NCBI GenBank assembly: GCA_965231865.1
Contig: CBDDOJ010000001.1
Location: 930,001-994,000, forward strand
DNA: 64,000 nt
Source of the DNA: WTGA01 sp965231865
Lineage (GTDB): Bacteria; Pseudomonadota; Gammaproteobacteria; Arenicellales; Poriferihabitantaceae
Reading direction: 5' to 3'
Shown here piece after piece: positions 17,895 to 25,613 of this stretch. A program made the translations under genes and the position numbers. The notes below the pieces were generated by a model that made no database searches, was not told the DNA's origin, and saw nothing but the letters and a program-made list of their open reading frames with translations. Position 1 is the stretch's first letter, and the number at the start of each line of letters is the position of its first letter.

Positions 17895-18434
17895 CTAGCT
17901 CTTCATCGGAAAATTGAAAGCACGAAGCAGGGCAGTTCCCTCTTCGTCATTTTTTGCGGTGGTGGTAATACAAATGTCCAGCCCCCGCAGCGCATCCACA
18001 TTGTCATAATCGATTTCGGGAAAGACAATCTGCTCCTTTAGCCCGAATGAATAATTCCCGCGTCCATCAAACGATTTGTTGGACAACCCCCGGAAATCCC
18101 GAATCCGCGGAATGGCAACGGAAATCAGGCGATCCAGGAATTCATACATCCGGGAACGGCGCAGGGTCACCTTGGCGCCGATGGGCCATCCCTCCCGAAT
18201 CTTGAAATTCGCCTCGGACTTTCTCGCCTTGGTGATGACGGGATTCTGGCCCGTTATTTTCTCCAGGTCCTGGGCCGCACTTTTCAACACATTCTTGTTG
18301 GCCACCGCCTCACCGAGTCCCATATTCAGCGTAATCTTGCTGATTCGTGGAATTTCCATTGCACTTTTATACGCGAACTGCTGCTGCAGGGCTGGTGCAA
18401 TTTCACTTTTGTATTTTTCAAATAATCTGGCCAT
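17895..18434 (-). CDS. rplE: 50S ribosomal protein L5
   Basis: 5S rRNA-binding protein of the central protuberance that touches P-site tRNA. 179 residues from the ATG at 18434 (MARLFEKYKSEIAPALQQQ), exactly the E. coli length. The frame stays open for nine codons upstream but these are not conserved. Motifs include TLNMGLGEAV, GQNPVITKARKSEANFKIRE and IPRIRDFRGLSNKSFDGRGN. Gap to rplX is 37 nt. Confidence 0.97.
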   Translation of the reverse strand: MARLFEKYKSEIAPALQQQFAYKSAMEIPRISKITLNMGLGEAVANKNVLKSAAQDLEKITGQNPVITKARKSEANFKIREGWPIGAKVTLRRSRMYEFLDRLISVAIPRIRDFRGLSNKSFDGRGNYSFGLKEQIVFPEIDYDNVDALRGLDICITTTAKNDEEGTALLRAFNFPMKS

Positions 18435-18471
18435 TTCTCGGGTCTTTTTCCAGTAAATCAATCAACATCCA

Positions 18472-18792
18472 TCAAGCCAGGTCGATCACTTCGTCGTTGG
18501 ACTTGAAATAACGCACTTTCTTGCCATCGGCCAGAACCCTGAACCCGACACGTTCCCCTTTTTTGCTGGCCGGGTTGTACAGGGCCAGGTTGGACAACTG
18601 GATGGGAGCTTCCTTTTCCATGATCCCGCCGGTTTCCCCGGTATTCGGATTGCCCCGGGTATGCCGCTTCACCAGATTGACGTTGTCAACCAGGGCCCGG
18701 TGGTCGGACGTAATCTTCAGGACATTGCCCCGCTTGCCCTTGTCCCGCCCGGCAATGACGATGACATCATCGCCTTTTCGTATTCTTCTCAT
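18472..18792 (-). CDS. rplX: 50S ribosomal protein L24
   Basis: Early 50S assembly initiator bound near the tunnel exit. 106 residues. The KOW motif is at the N-terminus (GDDVIVIAGRDKGKRGNVLK), followed by the conserved VNLVKRHTRGNPN. It lies 35 nt after rplN at the head of the spc gene set. Confidence 0.98.
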   Translation of the reverse strand: MRRIRKGDDVIVIAGRDKGKRGNVLKITSDHRALVDNVNLVKRHTRGNPNTGETGGIMEKEAPIQLSNLALYNPASKKGERVGFRVLADGKKVRYFKSNDEVIDLA

Positions 18793-18827
18793 CGGTACTC
18801 TCCAATCTGCTCCATCCGCACCTGTCT

Positions 18828-19196
18828 TTACAACACCTCGGGTGCAAGGGAAATAATTCTCATGAATTTCTCGGAACGCAGTTCCCGGGTAACCGGTCCG
18901 AAGATACGGGTCCCCACCGGCTGATGGGATGCATTCAGCAATACCGCCGAATTCCGGTCAAACCGGATCAGCGAACCATCCGCCCGCCGTACTCCTGACC
19001 GGGTCCTGACGATCACGGCATCATAGACATCCCCCTTTTTGACCCGGCTATTGGGCAACGCTTCCTTTACGGTGATCTTTACAATATCACCGATGCGGGC
19101 ATATCTTCTCTTCGACCCGCCCAGCACCTTGATGCACATGACCCGCTTGGCCCCGCTGTTATCGGCCACTGACATCATCGACTGCATTTGAATCAT
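18828..19196 (-). CDS. rplN: 50S ribosomal protein L14
   Basis: Forms intersubunit bridges with 16S rRNA and binds next to L19. 122 residues (E. coli 123). Signatures are MIQMQSMMSVADNSGAKRVM and GSLIRFDRNSAVLLNA. First gene of the spc group; only 24 nt separate it from rpsQ and no separate promoter is obvious, so read-through from the S10 genes is likely. Confidence 0.98.
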   Translation of the reverse strand: MIQMQSMMSVADNSGAKRVMCIKVLGGSKRRYARIGDIVKITVKEALPNSRVKKGDVYDAVIVRTRSGVRRADGSLIRFDRNSAVLLNASHQPVGTRIFGPVTRELRSEKFMRIISLAPEVL

Positions 19197-19220
19197 GGTC
19201 TTTCTCCCGGATATTCCGGC

Positions 19221-19490
19221 CTACACGGCGCGGGTAACGACTTCAACCAAACGCCAGCATTTGGATTTTGATATCGGACGGCAGGCTTCCACCCGTACCC
19301 GGTCTCCCGTCCTGCATTCATTGTTTTCATCGTGAACATGCAGTTTGGTGGATCGGCGGATATACTTTTTGTAGAGCGGATGCTTCACCTTGCGCTCAAC
19401 CAGCACAGTGATGGTTTTGTCGCAGGCCGCACTGACCACGTTGCCCTGGATCAGTCGTTTGGTGGTTTGCGGTTGGGTTTCGGTATTCAT
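19221..19490 (-). CDS. rpsQ: 30S ribosomal protein S17
   Basis: OB-fold primary 16S rRNA binder of the 30S body. 89 residues (E. coli 84). Signatures are GNVVSAACDKTITVLVERKV and HPLYKKYIRRSTKLHVHDEN. Its ATG is directly preceded by a triplicated 12-bp element that lies in the gap after rpmC. Confidence 0.98.
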   Translation of the reverse strand: MNTETQPQTTKRLIQGNVVSAACDKTITVLVERKVKHPLYKKYIRRSTKLHVHDENNECRTGDRVRVEACRPISKSKCWRLVEVVTRAV

Positions 19491-19491
19491 T

Positions 19492-19527
19492 GGTTATTTC
19501 GCGGGTTATTTCGCGGGTTATTTCGCG
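19492..19527 (-). repeat. 12-bp tandem repeat x3 at the rpmC stop
   Basis: Three perfect copies of GGTTATTTCGCG (plus strand). The unit contains the rpmC stop codon, so the minus strand carries three TAA codons in the same frame, one per repeat, directly before the rpsQ ATG. It looks like tandem duplication of the rpmC 3' end. Confidence 0.95.
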
Positions 19528-19712
19528 CCTGCCTTCTCATTCAGAACGGTCTTTATTCTTGCAATGTCCTTTTTGACGGTTTTGAACTGCGCCGTGTTGG
19601 CGAGTTGTTCCGCACCCCGCTGCATGCGCAGGTTAAACTGTTCCTTTCGAAGATCAATTAATTCTGTTTCCAGCTCTTCGACACTCTTGTTTCGTAGTTC
19701 CGCCGCTTTCAT
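19518..19712 (-). CDS. rpmC: 50S ribosomal protein L29
   Basis: Small helical-hairpin protein at the tunnel exit that helps dock SRP and trigger factor. 64 residues from the ATG at 19712 (MKAAELRNKSVEELETELID), matching the ~63 of the family. The frame continues six codons upstream inside rplP but these are not conserved. Its ATG overlaps the rplP stop by one base (TAATG), so reinitiation is likely. The stop codon lies in a triplicated 12-bp unit. Confidence 0.96.
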   Translation of the reverse strand: MKAAELRNKSVEELETELIDLRKEQFNLRMQRGAEQLANTAQFKTVKKDIARIKTVLNEKAGAK

Positions 19713-20125
19713 TATCCTACCTGACGACATGCAAAGTTGGTTTGTACCGGCAATTTGGCGCTTGCGAGCCTGAATGCTTCTCTTGCCAGCTCTTCGGAGA
19801 CTCCTTCAATTTCATACAGCATGGCCCCCGGCTTGACCAGTGCCACCCAGTATTCCGGGTTGCCCTTGCCCTTGCCCATCCGGACTTCCAGCGGTTTCTT
19901 TGAAATGGGCTTGTCCGGGAAAATGCGAATCCACATCCGCCCGCCCCGTTTCACATGACGCGTGATGGCACGGCGCGCCGCTTCAATCTGGCGGGATGTC
20001 AACCGCCCCCGGGAGGACGCCTGCAAACCGAATTCGCCGAAACTGACCCGGTTCCCCCGTGTGGCCAGGCCCCGGTTCCGGCCTTTGTGCCGTTTACGAA
20101 ATTTTGTTCTTTTGGGTTGCAACAT
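19712..20125 (-). CDS. rplP: 50S ribosomal protein L16
   Basis: Needed for A-site function of the 50S subunit. 137 residues (E. coli 136). Signatures are MLQPKRTKFRKRHKGRNRG, HVKRGGRMWIRIFPDKPISK, and RMGKGKGNPEYWVALVKPG. The Arg of the RMGKGKG motif that E. coli YcfD hydroxylates is present. S10 operon, 24 nt after rpsC. Confidence 0.98.
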   Translation of the reverse strand: MLQPKRTKFRKRHKGRNRGLATRGNRVSFGEFGLQASSRGRLTSRQIEAARRAITRHVKRGGRMWIRIFPDKPISKKPLEVRMGKGKGNPEYWVALVKPGAMLYEIEGVSEELAREAFRLASAKLPVQTNFACRQVG

Positions 20126-20149
20126 GGCTACGCTATTCTGTTCTCTTTG

Positions 20150-20812
20150 CTACTGCTCACCGGCGGAGGTCTCGGAATTTTCCTGAGGCAGGATCTCACC
20201 CTTGAATATCCATACCTTCACGCCGATAATGCCGTACGTCGTCAACGCTTCATGGACGCCATAGTCAATGTCGGCCCGGAGCGTATGCAGGGGGACCCGG
20301 CCTTCACGGTACCATTCAGTGCGCGCGATCTCCGCCCCGTTTAACCGGCCTGACAGCATGACCTTCACACCTTCCGCCCCCAGACGCATTGAATTCTGGA
20401 CCGCCCGCTTCATTGCGCGCCGGAACATGATCCGCTTTTCCAGCTGCTGGCAGATGTTCTCGGCCACCAGCTTGGCATCCAGTTCCGGTTTCCGGATCTC
20501 TTCCACCGCAACCTGCACCATGCTGCCATTGATCCGGGTCAGTTCATAACGAAGCCGCTCAATGTCCTCCCCTTTCTTGCCGATCACAATGCCCGGCCTT
20601 GCGGTGTAAATCGTCACACTCAGATTCTCTGCAGGGCGATCGATGGATATTCTGCTCACCGCCGCATTGCTGAGCCTCTTCATGAGATGGCTCCGGATTT
20701 TCAGATCACTGGCCAGTGTCCTGGCATAATTGTTGCTGTTCGCATACCAATCCGCATTCCAGTCCCGGACGATGCCGAGCCGGATACCGTTTGGTTGTAC
20801 TTTTTGACCCAT
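20150..20812 (-). CDS. rpsC: 30S ribosomal protein S3
   Basis: Guards the mRNA entry channel and has helicase-like activity with S4 and S5. 220 residues (E. coli 233). The KH domain has the GKKG loop in ARPGIVIGKKGEDIERL. The N-terminus MGQKVQPNGIRLGIVRDWN and the C-terminal DIDYGVHEALTTYGIIGVKV are typical. The C-terminal tail after IGVKVWIFKGE is shorter than in E. coli. Confidence 0.98.
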   Translation of the reverse strand: MGQKVQPNGIRLGIVRDWNADWYANSNNYARTLASDLKIRSHLMKRLSNAAVSRISIDRPAENLSVTIYTARPGIVIGKKGEDIERLRYELTRINGSMVQVAVEEIRKPELDAKLVAENICQQLEKRIMFRRAMKRAVQNSMRLGAEGVKVMLSGRLNGAEIARTEWYREGRVPLHTLRADIDYGVHEALTTYGIIGVKVWIFKGEILPQENSETSAGEQ

Positions 20813-20841
20813 TGCTTATTCCGCTGCTTGTTCCACTGGTT

Positions 20842-21186
20842 TTATGACTTCCGGGGCTCGTCACTCACACTGACGGTGATGTGACAGTTCCGCTTGAGAA
20901 TCCGGCTTCCCCGACCCTTGGCCCGGGGTCGCATTCGTTTCAACGTTGGGGCTTCATCAATCATGACCTGACTGACCCACAATTCATCAATATCCGCCCC
21001 CTCATTGTGCTCTGCATTGGCGATGGCAGAATCGAGTACTTTCTTGACAGGTATGGACCCTTTCTTGTTGCTGAATTCGAGCACTTCCAACGCTTTTTCC
21101 ACGGGGAGCAAACGAATCTGGTCCGCCACCAGCCGACATTTCTGAGCCGACAACCGGACATATTTGGTTACTGATCTGGCCTGCAT
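20842..21186 (-). CDS. rplV: 50S ribosomal protein L22
   Basis: Reaches into the exit tunnel with a long beta hairpin and with L4 forms the constriction where macrolide-resistance changes occur. 114 residues from the ATG at 21186 (MQARSVTKYVRLSAQKCRLV); E. coli has 110. The hairpin region RMRPRAKGRGSRILKR is conserved. Upstream in-frame codons run into rpsS and are not family-like. The gap to rpsS is 4 nt. Confidence 0.97.
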   Translation of the reverse strand: MQARSVTKYVRLSAQKCRLVADQIRLLPVEKALEVLEFSNKKGSIPVKKVLDSAIANAEHNEGADIDELWVSQVMIDEAPTLKRMRPRAKGRGSRILKRNCHITVSVSDEPRKS

Positions 21187-21190
21187 GGTT

Positions 21191-21463
21191 CTATCTGGCT
21201 TTCTTGTCTGCAACGTGACCGCGGTAGGTACGCGTCGGCGCGAATTCACCCAGTTTGTGCCCCACCATGTTTTCATTGATCAAAATGGGGACATGCTGTT
21301 TTCCGTTGTGCACGGCAATGGTCAGGCCGACGAATTCAGGCATGATCATTGAACGACGGGACCAGGTTTTAATGGGTTTGCGGGAATTTTCCGCTCTCGA
21401 GCGTTCCACTTTCGACCAAAGATGGTAATCGACAAATGGACCTTTTCTAATGGATCGTGGCAT
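21191..21463 (-). CDS. rpsS: 30S ribosomal protein S19
   Basis: Works with S13 in the 30S head near the A site. 90 residues (E. coli 92). Signatures are MPRSIRKGPFVDYHLW, TWSRRSMIMPEFVGLTIAVH and GHKLGEFAPTRTYRGH. Only 2 nt after rplB. Confidence 0.98.
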   Translation of the reverse strand: MPRSIRKGPFVDYHLWSKVERSRAENSRKPIKTWSRRSMIMPEFVGLTIAVHNGKQHVPILINENMVGHKLGEFAPTRTYRGHVADKKAR

Positions 21464-21465
21464 CG

Positions 21466-22290
21466 TTATTTTTTCCGTCTGCGGATAATCATGGAGGATG
21501 TCCTTTTGTTTGCCCGGGTACGGTATCCCTTGGTCGGCACGCCCCAGGGTGAGACCGGGTCTCGACCCCCCGATGTACGGCCTTCACCACCGCCGTGAGG
21601 ATGGTCCACCGGATTCATGGCCACACCGCGGACGGTGGGCCGGATCCCCTTCCAGCGCTTGGCACCCGCCTTGCCCAGCTTGCGCAAACTGTTTTCAACA
21701 TTCCCGACCTGCCCGATTGTCGCCCGGCAGGCCAGGTGCACCTTCCTCATTTCTCCCGAACGCAGTCTCAACTGGGCATAGGCGCCTTCCTTGCCGACAA
21801 ACTGGACGGCCGCCCCGGCAGAACGGGCCAGTTGTGCGCCTTTTCCAGGCTTCAATTCAATGCAGTGCACAACGGTTCCCACGGGAATGTTCCGAAGCGG
21901 CATGCAGTTGCCCACATTGTACCCCCCTCCGGGACCCGAGACAACGGTATCTCCCTTTGACAGTCCCCGGGGTGCGATCATGTACCGATGCTCCCCATCC
22001 TGGTAGACCAGCAATGCGATGTGCGCGCTTCGGTTGGGGTCATACTCGATCCGCTTTACCGTGGCCGGCACGCCATCCTTGTTGCGCTTGAAATCAATGA
22101 CCCGGTAGTGCCGCTTGTGTCCACCTCCACGGTGCCGGACAGTGATCCGTCCGGCATTGTTTCGTCCGCTGATTGCAGTTTTGGGTTCCAGCAGCGGACG
22201 ATAGGGTTTTCCCTTGTGCAAACCAGGGGTGACCACTTTGACCATGCCCCGGCTGCCCGGGGTGGTGGGTTTTTGTTTGACTAAAGCCAT
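21466..22290 (-). CDS. rplB: 50S ribosomal protein L2
   Basis: Largest conserved 50S protein, needed for subunit association and the peptidyl-transferase region. 274 residues (E. coli 273). The functional histidine lies in MNPVDHPHGGGEGRTSGG. Other signatures are GRNNAGRITVRHRGGGHKR and WKGIRPTVRGVAMNP. S10 operon, 24 nt after rplW. Confidence 0.98.
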   Translation of the reverse strand: MALVKQKPTTPGSRGMVKVVTPGLHKGKPYRPLLEPKTAISGRNNAGRITVRHRGGGHKRHYRVIDFKRNKDGVPATVKRIEYDPNRSAHIALLVYQDGEHRYMIAPRGLSKGDTVVSGPGGGYNVGNCMPLRNIPVGTVVHCIELKPGKGAQLARSAGAAVQFVGKEGAYAQLRLRSGEMRKVHLACRATIGQVGNVENSLRKLGKAGAKRWKGIRPTVRGVAMNPVDHPHGGGEGRTSGGRDPVSPWGVPTKGYRTRANKRTSSMIIRRRKK

Positions 22291-22314
22291 ATCGAAAACT
22301 TCTTCAATTCTTGG

Positions 22315-22632
22315 TTACGCCCCGGTCATTTCGACAAATTCAATGTCGTGACCTTCCTGCAGTGAAACATACGCTTTTTTCCAGGCGCTCTGCACCCCCG
22401 GAATCCGTCCAAACTGCTTCGCCTTGCCCCGCACATTGACCACCTGCACCTTTTTGACCTTGACCTCAAACAGGGTTTCCACGGCTTCGCGAATTTCGTC
22501 TTTACTGGCGTTTTTCAACACCTTGAAAACGACCTGGCCGTACTTGTCCCCAACGGTGGTGGATTTCTCCGAAATCACGGGGCTGAGAAGAATCTGGTAC
22601 AGCCTTTCTTTTTTCTTTACTGCCGCATTCAT
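22315..22632 (-). CDS. rplW: 50S ribosomal protein L23
   Basis: Tunnel-exit protein that docks trigger factor and SRP. 105 residues (E. coli 100). Signatures are LLSPVISEKSTTVGDKYGQV and VKKVQVVNVRGKAKQFGR. Its ATG overlaps the end of rplD by 4 nt, so the pair is translationally coupled. Confidence 0.97.
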   Translation of the reverse strand: MNAAVKKKERLYQILLSPVISEKSTTVGDKYGQVVFKVLKNASKDEIREAVETLFEVKVKKVQVVNVRGKAKQFGRIPGVQSAWKKAYVSLQEGHDIEFVEMTGA

Positions 22633-23252
22633 TGCAGTGCCTCATCAATGCTTTTTGCCGCATCGGCGGTCATCAGGACCTTTTCATGGCGAATCAGCCG
22701 GACCGGATTCACCTCCCGGCAGTTGCAGACTGAAACCGTGCCCAGGTTCCTGGCAGACAGGGTCACCCCGGGACTGTCTTCAGCAAGAATGATCAACGCC
22801 TTTTGGGCATCCAGCTGGTTCAGCGTAGACACCAGCGCCCGGGTCTTCGGCTGCTCCATCACCAGTTCATCGACCACAATCAACCGGTCCTGCCGGGCCA
22901 GTTCCGAGAAAATCGACCGCATGGCTGCCCGGTACATTTTCTTGTTCACCTTCTGGGAAAAGTTCTGGGTCGAGGCTGGAAATGCCCGGCCCCCTCCGGT
23001 AAAAATCGGACTGCTCAGGGTTCCCGCCCTTGCCCGGCCGGTCCCTTTCTGTCTCCAGGGCTTGGCACCGCCTCCCCGCACCGCCGCCCGGTTTTTCTGC
23101 GCCCGGGTTCCCTTTCTCCTCCCCGCCTGGTAGGCCACCACGACCTGGTGAACCAGCGGTTCATTGAAATCAGCACCAAAATTGCCGTCTGACAAGTCAA
23201 CCTTGCCGGCCTCTTCGCCTGATACAGAATTAATCTTCAGTTGAATCGCCAT
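22629..23252 (-). CDS. rplD: 50S ribosomal protein L4
   Basis: Tunnel constriction protein; in E. coli it also represses the S10 operon by attenuation. 207 residues (E. coli 201). Signatures are QVVVAYQAGRRKGTRAQK, AAVRGGGAKPWRQKGTGRAR and the C-terminal RHEKVLMTADAAKSIDEALQ. The gap to rplC is 12 nt. I see no convincing S10-type attenuator leader before rpsJ; the upstream space is short and ends at tuf. Confidence 0.98.
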   Translation of the reverse strand: MAIQLKINSVSGEEAGKVDLSDGNFGADFNEPLVHQVVVAYQAGRRKGTRAQKNRAAVRGGGAKPWRQKGTGRARAGTLSSPIFTGGGRAFPASTQNFSQKVNKKMYRAAMRSIFSELARQDRLIVVDELVMEQPKTRALVSTLNQLDAQKALIILAEDSPGVTLSARNLGTVSVCNCREVNPVRLIRHEKVLMTADAAKSIDEALQ

Positions 23253-23264
23253 GATGATCTCGCC

Positions 23265-23978
23265 TCAGGCCTTGGTGCCATGATCAGCTTCCGCCGCTGC
23301 ATCATGGTCTGGTTTCGAGTCCACAACCGGGATAGCCAGATGGTAATCCGACTTCACCGCCGGCTGGATGATCACATCCGTCCCCTTTGAACCCGGAATC
23401 GACCCGGAAACCAGAATCAGGTTTCTTTCCGCATCGATCCGGACGATGTCCAGGTTTTGCTGGACCCTTCGGGCCGCCCCCATGTGCCCGGCCATTTTCT
23501 TGCCCTTGAATACACGGCCGGGGTCCTGGGCGTTACCAATCGACCCTGCCAGCCGGTGCGCCTTGGAATTGCCATGGGTCGCCCGGCCTCCGCCAAATCC
23601 ATACCGTTTCACCACCCCGGCAAATCCCTTGCCGATGGTATACCCCGTGACATCGACTTTCTGTCCTTCCTCAAACAGGTCAACGGTCAATTCAATCCCC
23701 GGATTGCTGTCGACCGCCTCGTCCACCCGGAATTCCCAGACACCCCGTCCAGGTGCCACTCCTGCTTTGGCAAAATGCCCTTTCATGGCGCTGTTTACGC
23801 GATGTGCACGACGCTCTCCGGCTGTCACCTGCACACCGTTGTATCCATCCACGTCTTTTTTCCGGATCTGGGTGACCCGGTTCGGCAACACTTCAATAAC
23901 AGTAATCGGCCGGGATTTCCCTTCTTCAGTGAAAACCCGGGTCATGCCAATTTTTTTTCCAACCAGTCCTAGTGACAT
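23265..23978 (-). CDS. rplC: 50S ribosomal protein L3
   Basis: Early 50S assembly protein reaching toward the peptidyl-transferase centre. 237 residues from the ATG at 23978 (MSLGLVGKKIGMTRVFTEEG), longer than the 209 of E. coli because of an acidic/His-rich C-terminal tail of about 25 residues ending ADHGTKA. The E. coli motif MAGQMG, whose Gln150 is methylated by PrmB, reads MAGHMG here, so that target is absent. Upstream in-frame codons overlap the rpsJ end and are not conserved. Confidence 0.96.
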   Translation of the reverse strand: MSLGLVGKKIGMTRVFTEEGKSRPITVIEVLPNRVTQIRKKDVDGYNGVQVTAGERRAHRVNSAMKGHFAKAGVAPGRGVWEFRVDEAVDSNPGIELTVDLFEEGQKVDVTGYTIGKGFAGVVKRYGFGGGRATHGNSKAHRLAGSIGNAQDPGRVFKGKKMAGHMGAARRVQQNLDIVRIDAERNLILVSGSIPGSKGTDVIIQPAVKSDYHLAIPVVDSKPDHDAAAEADHGTKA

Positions 23979-24006
23979 TTGAATTGCCTGCTGTTCGTCT
24001 CTTTCT

Positions 24007-24321
24007 TCAGTTGAGTTTGATTTCCACATCGACCCCCGCCGCCAGATCCAGCTTCATCAGGGCATCCACGGTTTTGTCGGTGGGCTGAACAATATCAAGA
24101 ACCCGTTTGTGCGTTCTGATCTCAAACTGGTCCCGTGCCTTCTTGTTCACATGCGGCGACCGCAAGACCGTGTATTTTTCAATCTTGGTCGGCAACGGAA
24201 TGGGGCCCATCACCAACGCACCGGTGCGGCGGGCCGTCTCCACGATCTCCAGGGCTGAACGGTCGATCGACTTGTGGTCGAAAGCCTTCAGGCTTATGCG
24301 TATTTTTTGATTTTCAACCAC
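24007..24321 (-). CDS. rpsJ: 30S ribosomal protein S10 (NusE)
   Basis: 30S head protein that also serves as NusE, linking NusG and RNA polymerase to the ribosome. 104 residues (E. coli 103) if the GTG at 24321 is the start: MVENQKIRISLKAFDHKS. No ATG is available without losing conserved residues. AAGAGA about nine bases upstream is a modest ribosome binding site. Signatures are GPIPLPTKIEKYTVLRSPHV and QFEIRTHKRVLDIVQPT. It is first in the S10 gene set, 63 nt after tuf, with no clear promoter in the gap. Confidence 0.96.
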   Translation of the reverse strand: MVENQKIRISLKAFDHKSIDRSALEIVETARRTGALVMGPIPLPTKIEKYTVLRSPHVNKKARDQFEIRTHKRVLDIVQPTDKTVDALMKLDLAAGVDVEIKLN

Positions 24322-24341
24322 TCCACTAGTTCTCTTGATTG

Positions 24342-24365
24342 GTTCTTCGGGTTGTTCTTCGGGTT
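24342..24365 (-). repeat. 12-bp tandem repeat x2 between tuf and rpsJ
   Basis: Two perfect head-to-tail copies of GTTCTTCGGGTT (plus strand) lie in the 63-nt spacer, which also holds a further partial GGTTC. It resembles the short duplications in other spacers of this block. Confidence 0.9.
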
Positions 24366-24384
24366 GGTTCTGTGGGCCTGGTGG

Positions 24385-25578
24385 CTACTCGACAATCCGG
24401 GTAACGACCCCTGCTCCGACGGTGCGGCCCCCTTCCCGGATCGCAAAACGCAACCCCTCTTCCATGGCAATGGGCGCAATCAACTCCGCCATCATCTGTA
24501 CATTGTCCCCGGGCATGACCATCTCAATCCCCGATGGCAACTCACAGGCTCCGGTTACATCCGTGGTGCGAAAATAAAACTGCGGCCGGTATCCATTGAA
24601 AAACGGCGTGTGCCGACCTCCTTCCTCCTTCGACAGAATATAAACCTCCGCCTCAAACTTCGTGTGCGGCGTGATGCTCCTGGGCTTCGCCAGAACCTGT
24701 CCACGCTCCACTTCCTCCCGCTTCGTACCCCGCAGCAATATGCCCACGTTGTCTCCCGCCTGTCCTTCATCCAGCAGCTTGCGGAACATCTCCACCCCGG
24801 TACACACCGTCGTCATCGTCTCCTTGATCCCCACAATCGCAATCTCTTCACCAACCCGGATCACTCCCCGTTCCACACGGCCCGTGACCACCGTCCCGCG
24901 ACCCGATATCGAAAATACATCCTCCACCGGCATCAGAAAATCACCGTCCACCAGACGCTCCGGCTCCGGAATGTAACTGTCCAGCGCTTCCGCCAACTCG
25001 AAAATCGATCCCTCTCCCATCTGTGAACTGTCCCCTTCCAAAGCCTTCAGGGCACTCCCCGTGATGATCGGCGTGTCATCCCCGGGAAAATCATAACTGT
25101 CCAGCAATTCCCGAACCTCCATCTCAACCAGCTCCATCAACTCCTCGTCATCCACCATGTCCGCCTTGTTCAGGTACACCACAATGTAGGGAACCCCAAC
25201 CTGACGCGCCAGCAGAATGTGCTCCCGGGTCTGCGGCATCGGACCGTCCGCCGCCGAACATACCAGAATCGCTCCGTCCATCTGCGCCGCACCGGTGATC
25301 ATGTTCTTCACATAATCCGCGTGACCCGGACAGTCCACATGCGCATAGTGCCGACCCGCCGTCTCGTACTCCACGTGGGCCGTCGCAATCGTGATCCCGC
25401 GCTCCCGCTCTTCCGGGGCATTGTCTATCTCGTCAAACGCCTTCGCCGACGTCCCACCATACTTCTGCGACAACACCTTCGTCAGCGCCGCCGTCAGGGT
25501 CGTCTTGCCGTGGTCCACATGACCAATCGTCCCCACATTTACATGCGGCTTCGTCCGCTCAAATTTCTCTTTCGCCAT
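24385..25578 (-). CDS. tuf: Elongation factor Tu (copy in the str operon)
   Basis: GTPase that delivers aminoacyl-tRNA to the ribosomal A site. 397 residues. G1 is GHVDHGKT (19-26), G3 DCPGHADY and G4 NKAD, all intact. It follows fusA by 35 nt. A second copy at 41398-42591 encodes an identical protein. I find only three base differences between the copies, at 24550, 24693 and 24880, all silent. The match continues 20 nt upstream of the ATG and stops at the termination codon, which points to gene conversion. Confidence 0.99.
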   Translation of the reverse strand: MAKEKFERTKPHVNVGTIGHVDHGKTTLTAALTKVLSQKYGGTSAKAFDEIDNAPEERERGITIATAHVEYETAGRHYAHVDCPGHADYVKNMITGAAQMDGAILVCSAADGPMPQTREHILLARQVGVPYIVVYLNKADMVDDEELMELVEMEVRELLDSYDFPGDDTPIITGSALKALEGDSSQMGEGSIFELAEALDSYIPEPERLVDGDFLMPVEDVFSISGRGTVVTGRVERGVIRVGEEIAIVGIKETMTTVCTGVEMFRKLLDEGQAGDNVGILLRGTKREEVERGQVLAKPRSITPHTKFEAEVYILSKEEGGRHTPFFNGYRPQFYFRTTDVTGACELPSGIEMVMPGDNVQMMAELIAPIAMEEGLRFAIREGGRTVGAGVVTRIVE

Positions 25579-25613
25579 CGTTACTGTTTCTCGAAAATTG
25601 GTGTACGGTGTTG

